Under the pieces are notes generated by a model. That model did not search any database, had not been told where the DNA came from, and was given only the letters and a program-made list of their open reading frames with translations. Both the position numbers and the translations under genes were made by a program. A stretch of 64,000 bases of DNA, taken from positions 34,035 to 98,034 of the forward strand of contig JAJGOT010001031.1 of assembly GCA_022457155.1 (NCBI GenBank). The letters run 5' to 3'. This DNA comes from Cladopsammia gracilis. Lineage: Eukaryota; Cnidaria; Anthozoa; Scleractinia; Dendrophylliidae. Below, one piece after another: positions 32,881 to 44,040 of this stretch (position 1 is its first letter; every line of letters begins with the position of its first letter).

Positions 32881-33248
32881 GCGATTTTCATATGACCTTG
32901 AAACGATTAAGCGTAAACACAACCAAAATAACAAACGAACTGGAAAGAATTGAAGCAATTTGATTGGCTTAGCGAACAGAGGGAAACGCACGCGGGTTTT
33001 GGTTGGTTTAGCGAACACGTAAAGGAAAGCGAACAAATTGCAAGCCAAAAAGTAGCTATTCTCTTCCACGCCACTCGCTTTTTAGCATTCTGATAAGTCA
33101 ATCGAACAAGCCTCTTTTCGTATTAGGGATACTTTAGCGGAAAAGCGAGTAAAGCTTGTTTTGATCCTTTCAACTACTGGCAGATGAAACAAATCGCGAA
33201 CACACAGGGAAATCGTTTTTCAAGGTCATACGAAAATCGCTTTAGTAT
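32875..33248. mobile_element. TIR element, AAAGCGATTTTCRTATGACC ends
   Basis: AAAGCGATTTTCATATGACC at 32878 is mirrored by GGTCATACGAAAATCGCTTT ending near 33243, about 30-bp arms. The interior has no open frame with known motifs. Confidence 0.7.
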
Positions 33249-33249
33249 T

Positions 33250-34110
33250 GTTCCTCCTGAATAAGAAGAGTTAGTATGGACTCCGAAAAAACAGAAAACC
33301 GTACTTTATGCTTTAACACTGCAATAAAGCGGCACGCAGAATGTTGAAAAATAAAATTCAATACAGCAGCAGGAAGCAATCATAACGCAGTGATTTACAT
33401 CATAAGTAGCTACATGGAGAAAAGTTGTAAATTATAAAACGAAGCGTCTAGATCTTTACAAGCTTTTAAGTCTTCTTCCCGCATGTGTAGGAAATTCTAC
33501 TGAATTTGTGACCATTCAAATGAAAGCAGCAGTGCTTTGCTGTGGTACTATTCAGCCAGCGCTTGTGTCTTAAAGAAACATGTGCTAGTAACAAATCAGC
33601 GACCTTGCTGATAAAATAAAATGGTGCGCAGAAAAAAAACCTGCTGTAAAGTTGTGGTGAGACCGCTGTGGTTTTGTCTGTCGGCGACTGCGATTAAATT
33701 GTCTTTGGGGTGGGGTGGGTGAGGCGGCTAGTTGCTCGTACCAACGACAAGTGTTCACAGGTGGCAAATTGCTGGCAAATTGACACCAACACTAACATCT
33801 GTTGATGATAAACAAACTACTTTATTTCCTTGTCAGTATATTTCAACTCGATAACAAATCAAGTCTTAGAACAAACCTAAACGCTTTCCGTTCAAAGACT
33901 TTAAATCAAGCAAGATCATAAAGTGTCTTGGTGCGTTGTAACAGGGACTTTTGGGAAATTAAGCTCCATCGCTGAGCGAGAGGTACTCTGCTACTAAAGG
34001 AGGAAATTCTCAATATATTACTCACAGGATTTTCGCACTTTCACAACCTAAAGCTCATTTTATATTCCAAAAGCGTTGCTCTACAACAGGTAAAACACAC
34101 CTATAAGACT
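33250..34110. other. intergenic, no recognised gene
   Basis: One inverted fragment of the 106-bp repeat lies at about 33505-33560 (GACCATTCAAATGAAAGCAG). Otherwise nothing recognised. Confidence 0.45.
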
Positions 34111-34117
34111 TGCTTTA

Positions 34118-34578
34118 AGGCTGGTTCTCATATAATTGTCCGGGTCGTCCGAGTCGTTTCAAAAGTTTTTTTTGCGAACGACTCAGACGATCGGCACGAC
34201 TCAAGCGATTTGGGTTCTCATATGATCATCCCGGTCTCGAACGTCAATAGCGCGATCGTAAACTGGGTCCGACAACATGTTTTGGGCAATAATACTGCAT
34301 TCTGGGGTAGATTTGGGTCGCTTCGATCGCCTCAGTCGTCCCGGTCGCCTGAGAATAGTTCTCATATGATCGTCCCCAATTTTTCACGATCGTCTCAGTC
34401 GTCCGGATAGAACACAGTTCTATCCAAGCGACCGCGATCGTCCCAGTCGTCCGGGTCGTTTGCGATCGTCCCGGGTCGTCTCAGAAGTGTTCTCATATAA
34501 TCGTCCCGATCGTCCGTGCACTTTTTGAAACGACTCGGACGACCGGGACGACCGGGACGATTATATGAGAACCATCCT
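34118..34578. mobile_element. TTA-flanked MITE, GGCTGGTTYYCAY family, copy 3
   Basis: AAGGCTGGTTCTCATATAAT on the left and the complement of AAGGATGGTTCTCATATAAT on the right, with TTA at 34115-34117 and 34579-34581. The interior is CGTCCGAGTCG/CGACTCGGACG repeats. It lies about 460 bp upstream of the glycosyltransferase start. Confidence 0.8.
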
Positions 34579-35035
34579 TTACGAAAACAAAGATTAAGAT
34601 ATTTATGAAGAAGAGGAAAATCTCCTTTTTCCTAAAAAATGTGCCGTAACGCAAAGAATTTTAACCATGCCAGACAATAAAACTACATGTCAGTAGAAGG
34701 CTTTGACTTCGTTTTTGTTAAAGCGACGAAAGCCGCTAACGAAAAATAAAATAAAAGTAATTCAGTTGAAAATTATGTTAGCGAAAATGTAAATTGTTTG
34801 AAATTCAAATCCAATTTTACTGCAATTGAAACCGCTTTCATTGACCACGGAGAATCAACCACATTGCGCATGTCTAGAAAGCACTGACTAACATACGTAA
34901 ACGACAGGGGTCGTTGTTACTTTGCCGGTATTTCGTTGTCGGGTAAATCAAATCGTAATTATTTTATGATCGGCGCTGGCGCTGATACGACAACATAGGA
35001 GAGTACATGATTATTTTTGACAATTTCTGGCAAAA

Positions 35036-36175
35036 ATGTATTTTATACGCAAGCCAAGTATTTCATTGCTTGCAAAAGTATTTGCTCTTTTGGGCGGTTG
35101 TATTTTCCTTGGCAAAATGACACTGGGCACTGTCAAAACAATTCCTTGGTTAGCGAATCTTACAGGTTATACAAGCGAAAGGACGGAGCCTGAAGACGTG
35201 AACTTTACGTTAGTGACTCCTTCCTTGCAACCTCGATTGCCTGCACAAGAAATATTCCTCCTTGTTCTTGTTTCTTCAGCTCCTGGAGTTGATTATCGGT
35301 TCGCAAGGACCGCTATCAGGAAAACGTGGGGAAATGGCGATACATGTGGTAGAACGGATGATGTTTCAAAAAGGGGTGACTCCTGTCGATGGAGGGTCAT
35401 TTTTTTGATAGGAAAAAGTTACGGGTCGCTCGATTCGAAAATCATGGACGAAGCGCAAGTTTTCAACGATATTCTAGTGGGGAATTTCCACGATACCTAT
35501 GTAAATTTAGTCATAAAGCTGTTCATGGGACTTGCATGGGCTACAAAAGTCAATTGCCGCTTTGTTTTGAAAGCAGACGATGATATCTATGTTCGTCTAC
35601 CGAAACTCGTTTCATGGCTACCTCACGCGCCTTTACGGTTGTACGCGGGGCACGTTCACACTATGGTTGGCGTCTTGAGGGATCCCAATGAACGAAACGC
35701 ACTTCCACCCGGCTCGTCATTCAATGAGAAATATTACCCGCCTTATTGCTTGGGCGCTTTCTACGTGTTATCGCAAAGCATCATACCAGACATGTTAAAA
35801 GCTGTGAATCGTTGGCGTCCTTGGCCTATCGAAGATACGTACGTTGGTGTGTTAGCCAGGGATGTTGGCGTTTCTCCAACTGATATCTACGGCTTTGTTT
35901 TGATGGCCAGAGCGAGTGAGAATTTGCCTTATTTTATGGAATGTAACTGGGCTTGTACCATCGCTCTGGGACACAGACTAACTCCGTCCCACCTGCACCT
36001 CGTTCACAATAAATTCGAATCTTTGTTATCATTTCACAGCTCGAACTGCACAGCAGATGCGTGTTTAAACATCGGTTACAACCGTCATTTTTGGTTTTTG
36101 GTCGTATGTATCTTGGTCTTTTTCGCCGTACTTTTAACGGCGTACGCTTGGTTGCGAAAACAGAGCTTATACTAA
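35036..36175 (+). CDS. beta-1,3-galactosyltransferase-like protein (GT31), single exon
   Basis: 379 aa, no introns. The N-terminus has a short cytosolic tail and one hydrophobic anchor (about 9-26), as in type II Golgi glycosyltransferases. GT31 motifs in order: RTAIRKTWG (91-99), RVIFLIGKS (120-128), FHDTYVNLVIK (151-161), VLKADDDIYVRL (177-188) with the metal-binding DDD, YPPYCLGAFYVLS (234-246) and EDTYVGVLARDVGV (266-279). The family transfers a sugar from a UDP donor (galactose or GlcNAc) in beta-1,3 linkage; donor and acceptor cannot be told from sequence. N-glycosylation sequons occur at NLT, NFT and NCT. Oddly, the C-terminus has a second hydrophobic helix (351-372) followed by LRKQSLY. 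A terminal AATAAA lies at 36369. Confidence 0.92.
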   Translation: MYFIRKPSISLLAKVFALLGGCIFLGKMTLGTVKTIPWLANLTGYTSERTEPEDVNFTLVTPSLQPRLPAQEIFLLVLVSSAPGVDYRFARTAIRKTWGNGDTCGRTDDVSKRGDSCRWRVIFLIGKSYGSLDSKIMDEAQVFNDILVGNFHDTYVNLVIKLFMGLAWATKVNCRFVLKADDDIYVRLPKLVSWLPHAPLRLYAGHVHTMVGVLRDPNERNALPPGSSFNEKYYPPYCLGAFYVLSQSIIPDMLKAVNRWRPWPIEDTYVGVLARDVGVSPTDIYGFVLMARASENLPYFMECNWACTIALGHRLTPSHLHLVHNKFESLLSFHSSNCTADACLNIGYNRHFWFLVVCILVFFAVLLTAYAWLRKQSLY

Positions 36176-36368
36176 ACACACAATGGTTATTTGACTCGAT
36201 AAAGTGGATAAATATTTTAATATTGAAAAAAGTAAATGTGTAAAACGAACAAAATTTTTAAACGATTGAGCGATGCGCGAGTGTAAATTTATAATTTTAT
36301 ATAATTTTAGCTATTATTAAGTCATTATTTTTCGCTTTGCATTTTATCCTACTTTGATACACAAAGAA

Positions 36369-36374
36369 AATAAA
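36369..36374 (+). promoter_or_regulatory. candidate polyadenylation signal of the GT31 gene
   Basis: AATAAA about 195 bases after the stop codon. Confidence 0.45.
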
Positions 36375-36711
36375 TTACACTATTTTCTGTTCTCACCGCG
36401 ACGAATATTTAATTTCACTTCAGGCACCTACCGGTTCTAATGCAAGATATCCTTTTGTTCCATTATGAACCTAAATAATTGTTTAAAATCGCATTCCTCT
36501 GCTCAAAAGAAATATGTAAATAGAAACGTTGTTGGCGGTCTTATTTCGGCCCTGCAAGTTTAGAATTACTTAGTAACCGAAGTTTTTCCAAAGCATTGAT
36601 TACTACGTTTATTTTAAATACAATTTTTTCACATATATCAGATTTGGATGTAAAACGAAAAAAACAAACTGGTACCATTTCATGAAAGTACTGCTCGATA
36701 GCTTGTGCTGC

Positions 36712-36895
36712 TGAAACAACAAAATTTCACTTTATTTCCACGTTATATCACCAATGGCCACCAAATATACAACTCAATTGGATAAAAAGATTCTATAGAG
36801 CAAAACAGAAGCAGTAGTTTGGAGATAAAGTGCAGGATTGCAAGGATGGAAGTGGATTACAGTTCATTAAATATGATTTCGTGACAGGCGGTAAA
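36712..36895 (-). repeat. dispersed repeat, uninterrupted copy
   Basis: The reverse complement matches 59505-59820: CACGAAATCATATTTAATGA region, CTTGCAATCCTGCACTTTAT, CCAAACTACTGCTTCTGTTT, CAATTGAGTTGTATATTTGG. Here CTTCTGTT (complement at 36804-36811) is intact and single; in the other copy it is duplicated around a MITE. Confidence 0.75.
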
Positions 36896-36948
36896 GAAAT
36901 CAAAATTGCCATTCTTGTGGAATTTTGACTTCACTAGCTGTTATTTTG

Positions 36949-37124
36949 GGATGTCAGTAAAACGCGGGGTCGGGGCCGGGGTCGGGGTGGGATTAGGTCT
37001 AGGATTAGGTATGGGATTAGGCATAGTGTTAGGATTAGGTAAAGGGATTATATTTAATCCCATACCTAATCCTAAACCTAATCCCACCCCGACCCCGGCC
37101 TCGACCCGCGTTTTACTGATACCC
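36949..37124. mobile_element. TIR element with telomere-like interior and 9-bp target duplication
   Basis: GTTATTTTG occurs at 36940-36948 and 37125-37133. Ends GGATGTCAGTAAAACGCGGG and complement of GGTATCAGTAAAACGCGGG. Arms continue as GTCGGGGTGGGATTAGG, and the interior is GGATTAGGTATGGGATTAGG, similar to TTAGGG arrays. Mirror open frames on both strands are by-products. Confidence 0.8.
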
Positions 37125-37277
37125 GTTATTTTGTCTCTATGGTTAGAGTGATTTTCGTAAGACCGCGAAACAGTATCTAGCAATTAATCGAAATTAGCCA
37201 AAATTAGCTAAAAATAAACAAAAGAAAACAATGGAGTTAGTGTCTAATAGTGTCTACTAGTGCCTACTAGCTTAGTA

Positions 37278-37501
37278 CAGGGTTCGTACCCTTTTTCAGA
37301 AACAAATTTCCAGGACATTTCCATGACTTTTCCAGGACTCAGATAGATTTTTCCAGGACTAAGGCTGCCATCTTATCTTAGCTTACAGATCTCCAGGACT
37401 TTCAAGGACTTGTAGTCATTTTCCAGGACTTTCCAGTCCTGGAAAATGCCAAAGTAAAATTCCATGACTTTCCAGGATTTCCAGGACCCGTACGAACCCT
37501 G
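37278..37501. mobile_element. CAGGGTTCGTAC-ended miniature element
   Basis: Starts CAGGGTTCGTACC and ends GGACCCGTACGAACCCTG. TTAGTA flanks both sides (37272-37277, 37502-37507). The interior repeats TTTCCAGGACTTTCCAGGAC. CAG..CTG termini are hAT-like, but the duplication seen is 6 bp rather than 8. Confidence 0.75.
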
Positions 37502-37507
37502 TTAGTA

Positions 37508-37888
37508 AAGCCCCTTTCCCACACACACGAATTTTCGTACGGTCGATCACGATTTCAGAATTTTTTAAAATCGCGGTCTACCGTGGCAATTTGCGCGCGA
37601 ATCACCAAGATGCTGTTGCGGTCGACCACGGCAAGTCTACGGTGGTACTACGATGCTACTACGAAGGTGTTACGTTTGTCTAAAAATTTGTTCGTGCTAC
37701 GATGCACCACGATTTTTTTTGACATGTCAAAAAAATCGTGGTCCTTTCAGGTGTCATCACGGTCCATTAAGGCGCACCACGAACTGCTACGGTCGACCAC
37801 GAATTTCGTCCCGACGCCACTGCGATTTTTAAAAATTAAAAAATCGTGATCAACCGTACGAAAATTCGTGCATGTGGGAGATGGGGTT
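37508..37888. mobile_element. TA-flanked MITE, CACGAATTTTCGTACGG arms
   Basis: Left AAGCCCCTTTCCCACACACA and right complement AACCCCATCTCCCACATGCA, continuing CACGAATTTTCGTACGGTYG for about 65 bp. TA at 37506-37507 and 37889-37890. The interior contains repeated CTACGGTCGACCACG. Confidence 0.8.
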
Positions 37889-37890
37889 TA

Positions 37891-38341
37891 CGGTATTTTC
37901 TCGAATAAACGCCGGCCCCCGAATAAACGCCGGGTATAACAGAGGAAGTTGTAAGTAAGCCCCTCAAACGTTTATTTGTGGTATAGTGGAACCCCGTTAA
38001 TAAGACCACCGTTGGGCCATATAAATATGGTCGTATTAACGGGGTGGTCGGATTAACGAGGTTTTCCAGATAAGAAAATGACTGAATGAACTCTTTTTCT
38101 TGCCTCCAAAGAGTGGTCGTAATAACGAGGTGGTCGTATTAACAGGGTGGTCGTAAGGCGGGGTTCCACTGTATAATAAACTTAAGATTTAAGGGAAAGG
38201 TACACGGCTGCCAAGAAAAACGAATAATAACCCTTTCTTAAAAAATGGAGGGCGAGAAAAACCTGCTGATTCAAAGAAACGCCGGGTCCATTAGGCCAAG
38301 TTTGAAATAAACGCCGTGGGCGTTTAATTGAGAAAATACGG
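37891..38341. mobile_element. TA-flanked MITE, CGGTATTTTCTCGAATAAAC ends, host of a nested element
   Basis: CGGTATTTTCTCGAATAAAC on the left, GTTTAATTGAGAAAATACCG-like complement on the right, TA on both sides. The left TA is shared with the preceding element. CGAATAAACGCCGG phrases repeat inside. Confidence 0.75.
37984..38171. mobile_element. nested pogo/Tigger-like MITE (AGTGGAACCCCG ends)
   Basis: TAGTGGAACCCCGTTAATAA on the left, the complement of CAGTGGAACCCCGCCTTACG on the right, TA duplications at 37982-37983 and 38172-38173. The interior repeats GGTGGTCGTATTAACGGG. Confidence 0.8.
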
Positions 38342-38455
38342 TAACTGTTTCACGGTCTTACGAAAATAACTCTAATATTTCGTTGCTTCCATCATTTTTG
38401 GCAACTTTTTTCTTCCTATTTCAAGATAAGTTTGAGCAAGCTTCTCACCAAAATA

Positions 38456-38614
38456 GCCCTTTTCACGGTTAACTCTGCTCATTTGCATTACAATGAAATC
38501 TAGCATGTATGTGAGGCAATTTCGGGCTATTTTGTAATTTTAGCCCGAAATTGCCTCGCATCCACGTTGGATAACATTGTAATGCAAATGAGAAAAATCA
38601 ACCGTGAAAAGGGC
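38456..38614. mobile_element. TA-flanked foldback MITE (GCCCTTTTCACGGTT ends)
   Basis: GCCCTTTTCACGGTTAACTC and the complement, with CTCATTTGCATTACAATG in both arms and a central GCAATTTCGGGCTA hairpin. TA at 38454-38455 and 38615-38616. Confidence 0.85.
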
Positions 38615-38616
38615 TA

Positions 38617-39154
38617 CAGTTGAACCCCGCTAATTCGAACTCGGCTAATTCGAATTCCCCGCTAATTCGAACTCAAACCCATTTCCCTTGGATTTGCCCT
38701 TGTTTTTTCAGTCATTTACTATCGGCTAATTCGAACTCGGCTAATTCGAATTCCCCGCTAATTCGAACTATTTTTCGTTTCCCTTGGCCTTAAATCAACC
38801 CTTTTAATTCGAACTCTAATTACAAAATTGACGGACAAACATCAGATGGCGCCAGAACACAGCTGGAAGCACACTTAACGTGTACGTGCCCGCCACAGAG
38901 GTGGCTCTTGATAATAATTGACCTGTTTTTTTGTTACGTTTTGTTAAAGTTAAAAAAATACATTTTTTTGCACAATTATATGAAATGCTTTACATTTAAC
39001 CAATAAATAATGAAATAAAAACTGTATAAGGTACTATTGTGTTAATTATTAATGTTTATTTTGATATTTAATTCGAACTCGGCTAATTCGAACTCCCGCT
39101 AATTCGAACTATTTTCCGTTTCCCTTGAGGGTTCGAATTAGCGGGGTTCAACTG
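38617..39154. mobile_element. pogo/Tigger-like element (CAGTTGAACCCCGCTAATTC ends)
   Basis: CAGTTGAACCCCGCTAATTC at the left, perfect complement at the right, TA on both sides; the left TA is shared with the preceding MITE. CGGCTAATTCGAACTC repeats occur at both ends. The interior holds no transposase frame, so it is non-autonomous. Confidence 0.85.
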
Positions 39155-39159
39155 TATTA

Positions 39160-41545
39160 TGAAACCATGATATAACAGCCGGGACATGTTATAATTATGT
39201 TTTAACCTCAAGATTTCAATGAAACGTTTCATCCACAAATTACATGACATATTAAAATCTCGAAAGCAGATGATTTTTAGCGGCAAGGTTTTTTAATTTT
39301 TAATTCCAATCTTAATTTATAAGACAGCTGCAAGTGAAATCACTGAAATGATAGGATTTATTTTATAATTTAGCGAGCCAAAAATAAATGGTAAGTTTCT
39401 TTTCAACGGTTCGTGTTTAATTCAGGGTTTATTTACGTGGTAAAAATTGGTTGACTTGTAAATAATGCCAAGGCCAGAACAGGGTTCGGGTTTGAATATG
39501 AAAGCAATGTAGTCTCAGATTATGGTTATTGTCTCTCACGACTTCGCCGCTTGCCGCGCGTTGATCGCGCCATTCTTGCATCACAAAAATAAATAAAATT
39601 AAAAAAAAAAACTACAGTTCGTGTTAATAAGATGAAAAGCTTGAGGAATATCCCCTACTCTCCTAAGTAGCCTTTGTTTGAGTCGTCAAGCAAGGCTCTA
39701 CGAAGGAGCGTTGCGTGACCGTCATGCTCTTCCTTAAAACCCTTATCTACCTTTAGAATAAAAGGTCACATGATTTTCCCAACCTGTTTTCAAACCTAAC
39801 TCTTAAATTTTTCTCCCTTTCAAGCCAAAATGGCAAAGATCTACACACAATGTCAGACTAGAAGACAACACATAACCATTTACAGCCGAAATTACCGTAT
39901 TCTATACTCAAAGGCTAGCAAAATCAACATTAGCTAAGTTTCATTTGTTCATGTTGTTGTGATTGCAAAAGAAAAAATGCTGGATGAATACATGTAACGG
40001 AGATTATTGTAATTCATTGTAATGAAGATTGATGCTGACCTTGCCAGTAACGTAACTTTTTTCTGGGATATGCCAGCTATTTCTATTCTAGCCTCCTACA
40101 AATACATCTATGGGACGCGTCACGCAATCTCTCTCTTCGATTTTCCTTTGTGACTCAACGCCATGCGCTCATACAAAGCGGCTTGAATCTAGCACAGCGC
40201 CGATTTCCAGAAGCATAGAGTTGTATTCTTTCTTGCTTTTTAGCCTCCGAGACAGCTGTCAAGGACCGGCAGAAATCGTAGACACTAGCGCGACAGTACG
40301 CATGATCTGCTAGATGATGTGTAAAACCACTCGCAGACTACAATGTACGTGTTCTCACAAATATTGATTCATATTTTAACGATTCACTATTTCGCATGCC
40401 TTTTCGTATAATCGAGGTCAAGTTGCGATTGTTAATCTGGTTGTCGGGGTTGTTTATCAGGGTTTAAAACAACAAATTTTAATTTAAGCTTATTTTAACC
40501 GCGTTTTTCCCTCCCTGGTCATCCAAAATATATAAACGCTCGAATGTTTAGTAATAAATGAGAAAATTCTCACCTTTCTTTCATGCTTTCGAGGTATGAA
40601 GCCTTGCTATAATTCCATCATCCTTCATACTTTGTTTTTACCCGCATTTGAATAAAATTTCATTGTGATTTTAGCAGCGTTTGCACACGATACGGACACC
40701 ATATTGAATTTGCCAAACGGAAGGCCAGGCTACTAACATGTCACGCTTATATGAAGTATTGAAAGAGGACTTCCCGCCAAACAACGAACCAGCAATCTCG
40801 ATCCTGTTATCCCACGACACCAAATCTTAATTGATCGGAATTTGTTCGAGCGAAAAACAATAACTATTTTTTCCCCAACATCAAGGCAACGGTATTGGAA
40901 TACCCCGTCTGTTTTATATGGGAATTCCCCCGAGGTATAGAAGTCATATCGGTATCTTGTGAACACAGCTGTAGACACCCCTTTTTTTAATAGTTGGCAA
41001 CGCGCTCTCGGCGTTATTGGCAGTAATACGCTTGCATTGCTGTCGAATAGTGTTCACAGAAAACTACGGCGGCAATGATTATGATCCGTATTTGTGGGCT
41101 GTTCGTTGTAGTATGCGAATGGTCTTTCAGAGTAAATCGAAAATAATGCAAATTTTAGAGATTTCAAATTTACGGGTATAATGAATCGGCACTAATAGTT
41201 CCAAGTAAATGAATAGTACCAAATTTGCAGCATTACAAATTGAAGCATTTTGCCATAAAATTACATGGCTTTCTAAGGCAAAAACACCAAAATCTAAGAG
41301 GGTTTTCAGAAAAAAAAAACAACAACAATGACTTGGTAAAACAGTTCAAACAAAGCGTTCAAAAAATTATCATCTTCCACAACCCCAGTGTCGGTTAACT
41401 TTGAAATACCAACTTTGCAGCGAGGCGGCATACGAGCAACAAAATAAAGCAAAGACGGCTTTTCCGGTTTATTTTTAGGGCGAAATCCTTTCGCGCGTCA
41501 TCGAAATTTTGCCTTATAAATAAAACGGCGCCTGATACGCAGGCA
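39160..41545. other. intergenic, no recognised gene
   Basis: Short frames only, none with motifs or convincing splice context. Confidence 0.45.
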
Positions 41546-41652
41546 ATGTCCAGAAGGACGTCGGACACCTTATAACGGAGTAACTAGTCAGCTTTCAGTT
41601 GAGGTTAGGGGTAGCAGTTTATATAGTTAAATTTAGGACAAAGCAACCCGAG

Positions 41653-41735
41653 AAGCTAGGTGGTACAGTGGTACGGTAGGCTCTGTAAGCCTAAGCTTAG
41701 CTGAGGTCACAGATTCAATCCTGAGTGGGGATTTT
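41653..41735 (+). repeat. tRNA-like module (Pol III A/B-box-like)
   Basis: GGTGGTACAGTGGTACGGTA resembles an A box and GAGGTCACAGATTCAATCC a B box, followed by GATTTTCTTTTTTA. It does not look like a clean tRNA gene; rather a tRNA-derived head within a mobile element. Confidence 0.55.
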
Positions 41736-42496
41736 AGATTTTCTTTTTTACTCGTGGCGAAGCACACGAGTTATAAATCCGGCGTTGACTTTTCTTGTTT
41801 TTTTTTCGTGTCACATTAGCGCATGCAAATTTATGCACGCATATTTAAGTCTATATAGACGACTATATGGCTTTCGGCCATGAAATACATACCGTAAAAT
41901 CTCTCCGTTTGTGTACTCGAGAAGCAAGATAAAGAACTACTGCGTACAACTGCACACTTTCAAGAAAATTCAAGGCGTTCATGGATGGATAGGACCGTTT
42001 GATATTATGTTCACCGCTTATTCCTGTGGGATTTTTGCTCTGGCAAGTTCTGTGTTTTATATATTAAACTTGCCATTTGCTTAGCGATCGAGCTCCGGGT
42101 CGAGCTTAACTGTCAGCTACTGAATCTAGTGAATGCAGTGTAGTCTTACTTTTAAACCCGTGTATACGTGAAAGCATGATGAACAGGTTATCGGCAAGGG
42201 TGTTTAAATAAAATTCATTCTCTCACTCACTCACTCACTCACTCACTCCTTCCATCAGCTGTAAACTTAGTGAGCAAATGCTTTGTTACGAACACGTAAC
42301 AGGAATTCAACGTGAATCCAACGATAACAATAATTAATTTGATGTAAACGAATATAGACAACAATAAGCTTACAGATGTTTCGCATTTGGAGTTTTTAGT
42401 GCATCATTACTGATCGATCTAAAAGGATTTTGCAACCTAAACACGCGTCCTGATGCGTATCTAGCTTAAAATAATAAAATTTAGTTCGTAGGTAGT

Positions 42497-42575
42497 ATGT
42501 GCTCATGGACAGCGCAGTGATTGAGTTTGTGGCTTAGTCCCGGACGGCCCGAGTTCGAATCTCCATCAAGTACTC
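42497..42575 (+). repeat. tRNA-like module
   Basis: TGGACAGCGCAGTGATTGAG (A-box-like) and CCCGAGTTCGAATCTCC (B-box-like), followed by a long T-rich tract. Same element as the module at 41653. Confidence 0.5.
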
Positions 42576-43739
42576 CTCTTTTTTTTCTTTTTTTTTTTCG
42601 TTTTTCGAACTGGACATTATGAAAGTGATGTACTTTTTTTTTCGTTCGTCAAAAATCCTTACGTTTAATTTAAAAAATATATTTATATCGAACTGTGTCA
42701 GTGTGAAAACGTATTAAAGCTTACGGCAATATTGCGTTACGCGTTAGCATTTCTTCTTCTCGGGTTGGCTCTTAGGAGCCTTTGATTGGATATAATTTTA
42801 AGCTTATGTTTCTCTGTAAAAGCACTCAAATCAATTGGGAATCAATGCTGCAATGAGTTAAAGGCGCCACGAGTTCAAGCTGTGTACAGCTTCTTGTTAC
42901 ACTTATAAATTCATTGGAAATTAAATTCTAAGTGTCGACATTACGTTATATAAGTCTCAATAAGGTGTCCGACGTCCTTCTGGACGGTATGATTTAGGCA
43001 CATCCCTACCACAATGCCCAGATGTCGTCTATGTCGTCTATGGCATACCGTACGTAACTATGTTAACTGTTTTCTCCCAGGCCTCAAATGTAAACTTGTT
43101 CAAGAGCCTGGTAGCAACAGTCTGTAAAATAACATCACTCTGACCGCGCGGCCAATAATCCTCAGTTTGAGGGATGGCTGTCTTGGAAAATAAATAAAAT
43201 GAAAGCAAAGAAAAACGTTTATGTTCTATTTTATTCGTATGATATCGGTTTGCCATACAGGGTCTTGGCCCATGTTTTGATTACCAAACAGTAAAGTAAG
43301 AAGTGCAAATTACTTTGGTACTTTCTTTGTGCTCTTATAAGGCCTGTGAATCGGAAATCTCTTAAAGTTTTACTGTTTCTCACCAGTTTTTGCCCTGGGA
43401 GATTTTTTCGTCACGAGAAGTAAGCTTACCCGCTCCGGTATCGCAACAAATTTGAAAAGTATGTGCGCAACCCAGCAGTCCACTTTCGACTTCGTTTTCA
43501 TCCTGCTAGCACAGCCTTTCTTTTACAAACGAGGTTCTATTCGCGGGGTGTTTGGTTTTAACATGTTTATATTCTTAGTTGCCTTGATGCCTATTTAACA
43601 ATTCAAATTGGCTTGTTAAACTTACTGCATTCCTTGGAGAATCAGATTTGCAACCATGGAGTTTTGTACAGTTTTCGTCTCGTAACTCGTTCTAGCCACA
43701 ACAAAGTCAAAAACTTGAAGTTGCCGAAAACCAATATTG

Positions 43740-44040
43740 CATGTAATATATCAAACACGAGGAACAGTGTTTCATCAGATTTCCAAACACCGAGAAGTGG
43801 ATTGGAAAAACGAGGCGCAGCCGAGTTTTTTTAAACCACTTCAAGGTGTTTGGAAATCTGATGAAACACTGTTTCGAGTGTTTGATATAGCTTCTCAAAC
43901 TGATCGTTAAATGCGGAGAAAACGAAGGAATAAAATCGCCAAAATCTATGCAAATTAAGAAACGATTTCAAAACCTCCTTCACGGTAGTGATTTCCTTTG
44001 TGTTCTCGTCATGAATTATTAATGAGTTTGAGAAGTAATA
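43740..44040. mobile_element. palindromic element, TATCAAACACGAG arms
   Basis: ATATCAAACACGAGGAACAG and the complement of ATATCAAACACTCGAAACAG flank about 130 bp, both followed by GTTTCATCAGATTTCCAAAC. The right side continues into CATGAATTATTAATGAGTTT, also found at 10740. Confidence 0.75.

Larger units (their letters stand above)
41548..42985. mobile_element. 1.4-kb TIR element enclosing two tRNA-like modules
   Basis: Left arm GTCCAGAAGGACGTCGGACA (41548) and right arm GTCCGACGTCCTTCTGGAC (to 42985) pair over about 25 bp. Just inside on the right, ACGTTATATAAGTCTCAATA and the left TTATAACGGAGTAAC match the element at 50247-50504. Two tRNA-like blocks lie at 41653-41735 and 42497-42575, both followed by T-rich tracts. 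A TCAC microsatellite is at 42224-42248. Could also be two adjacent elements. Confidence 0.65.

Noticed and set aside
36906..37183. Mirror open frames of Gly/Val and Pro/Asn repeats
   Set aside because: By-products of the palindromic GGGATTAGG element.
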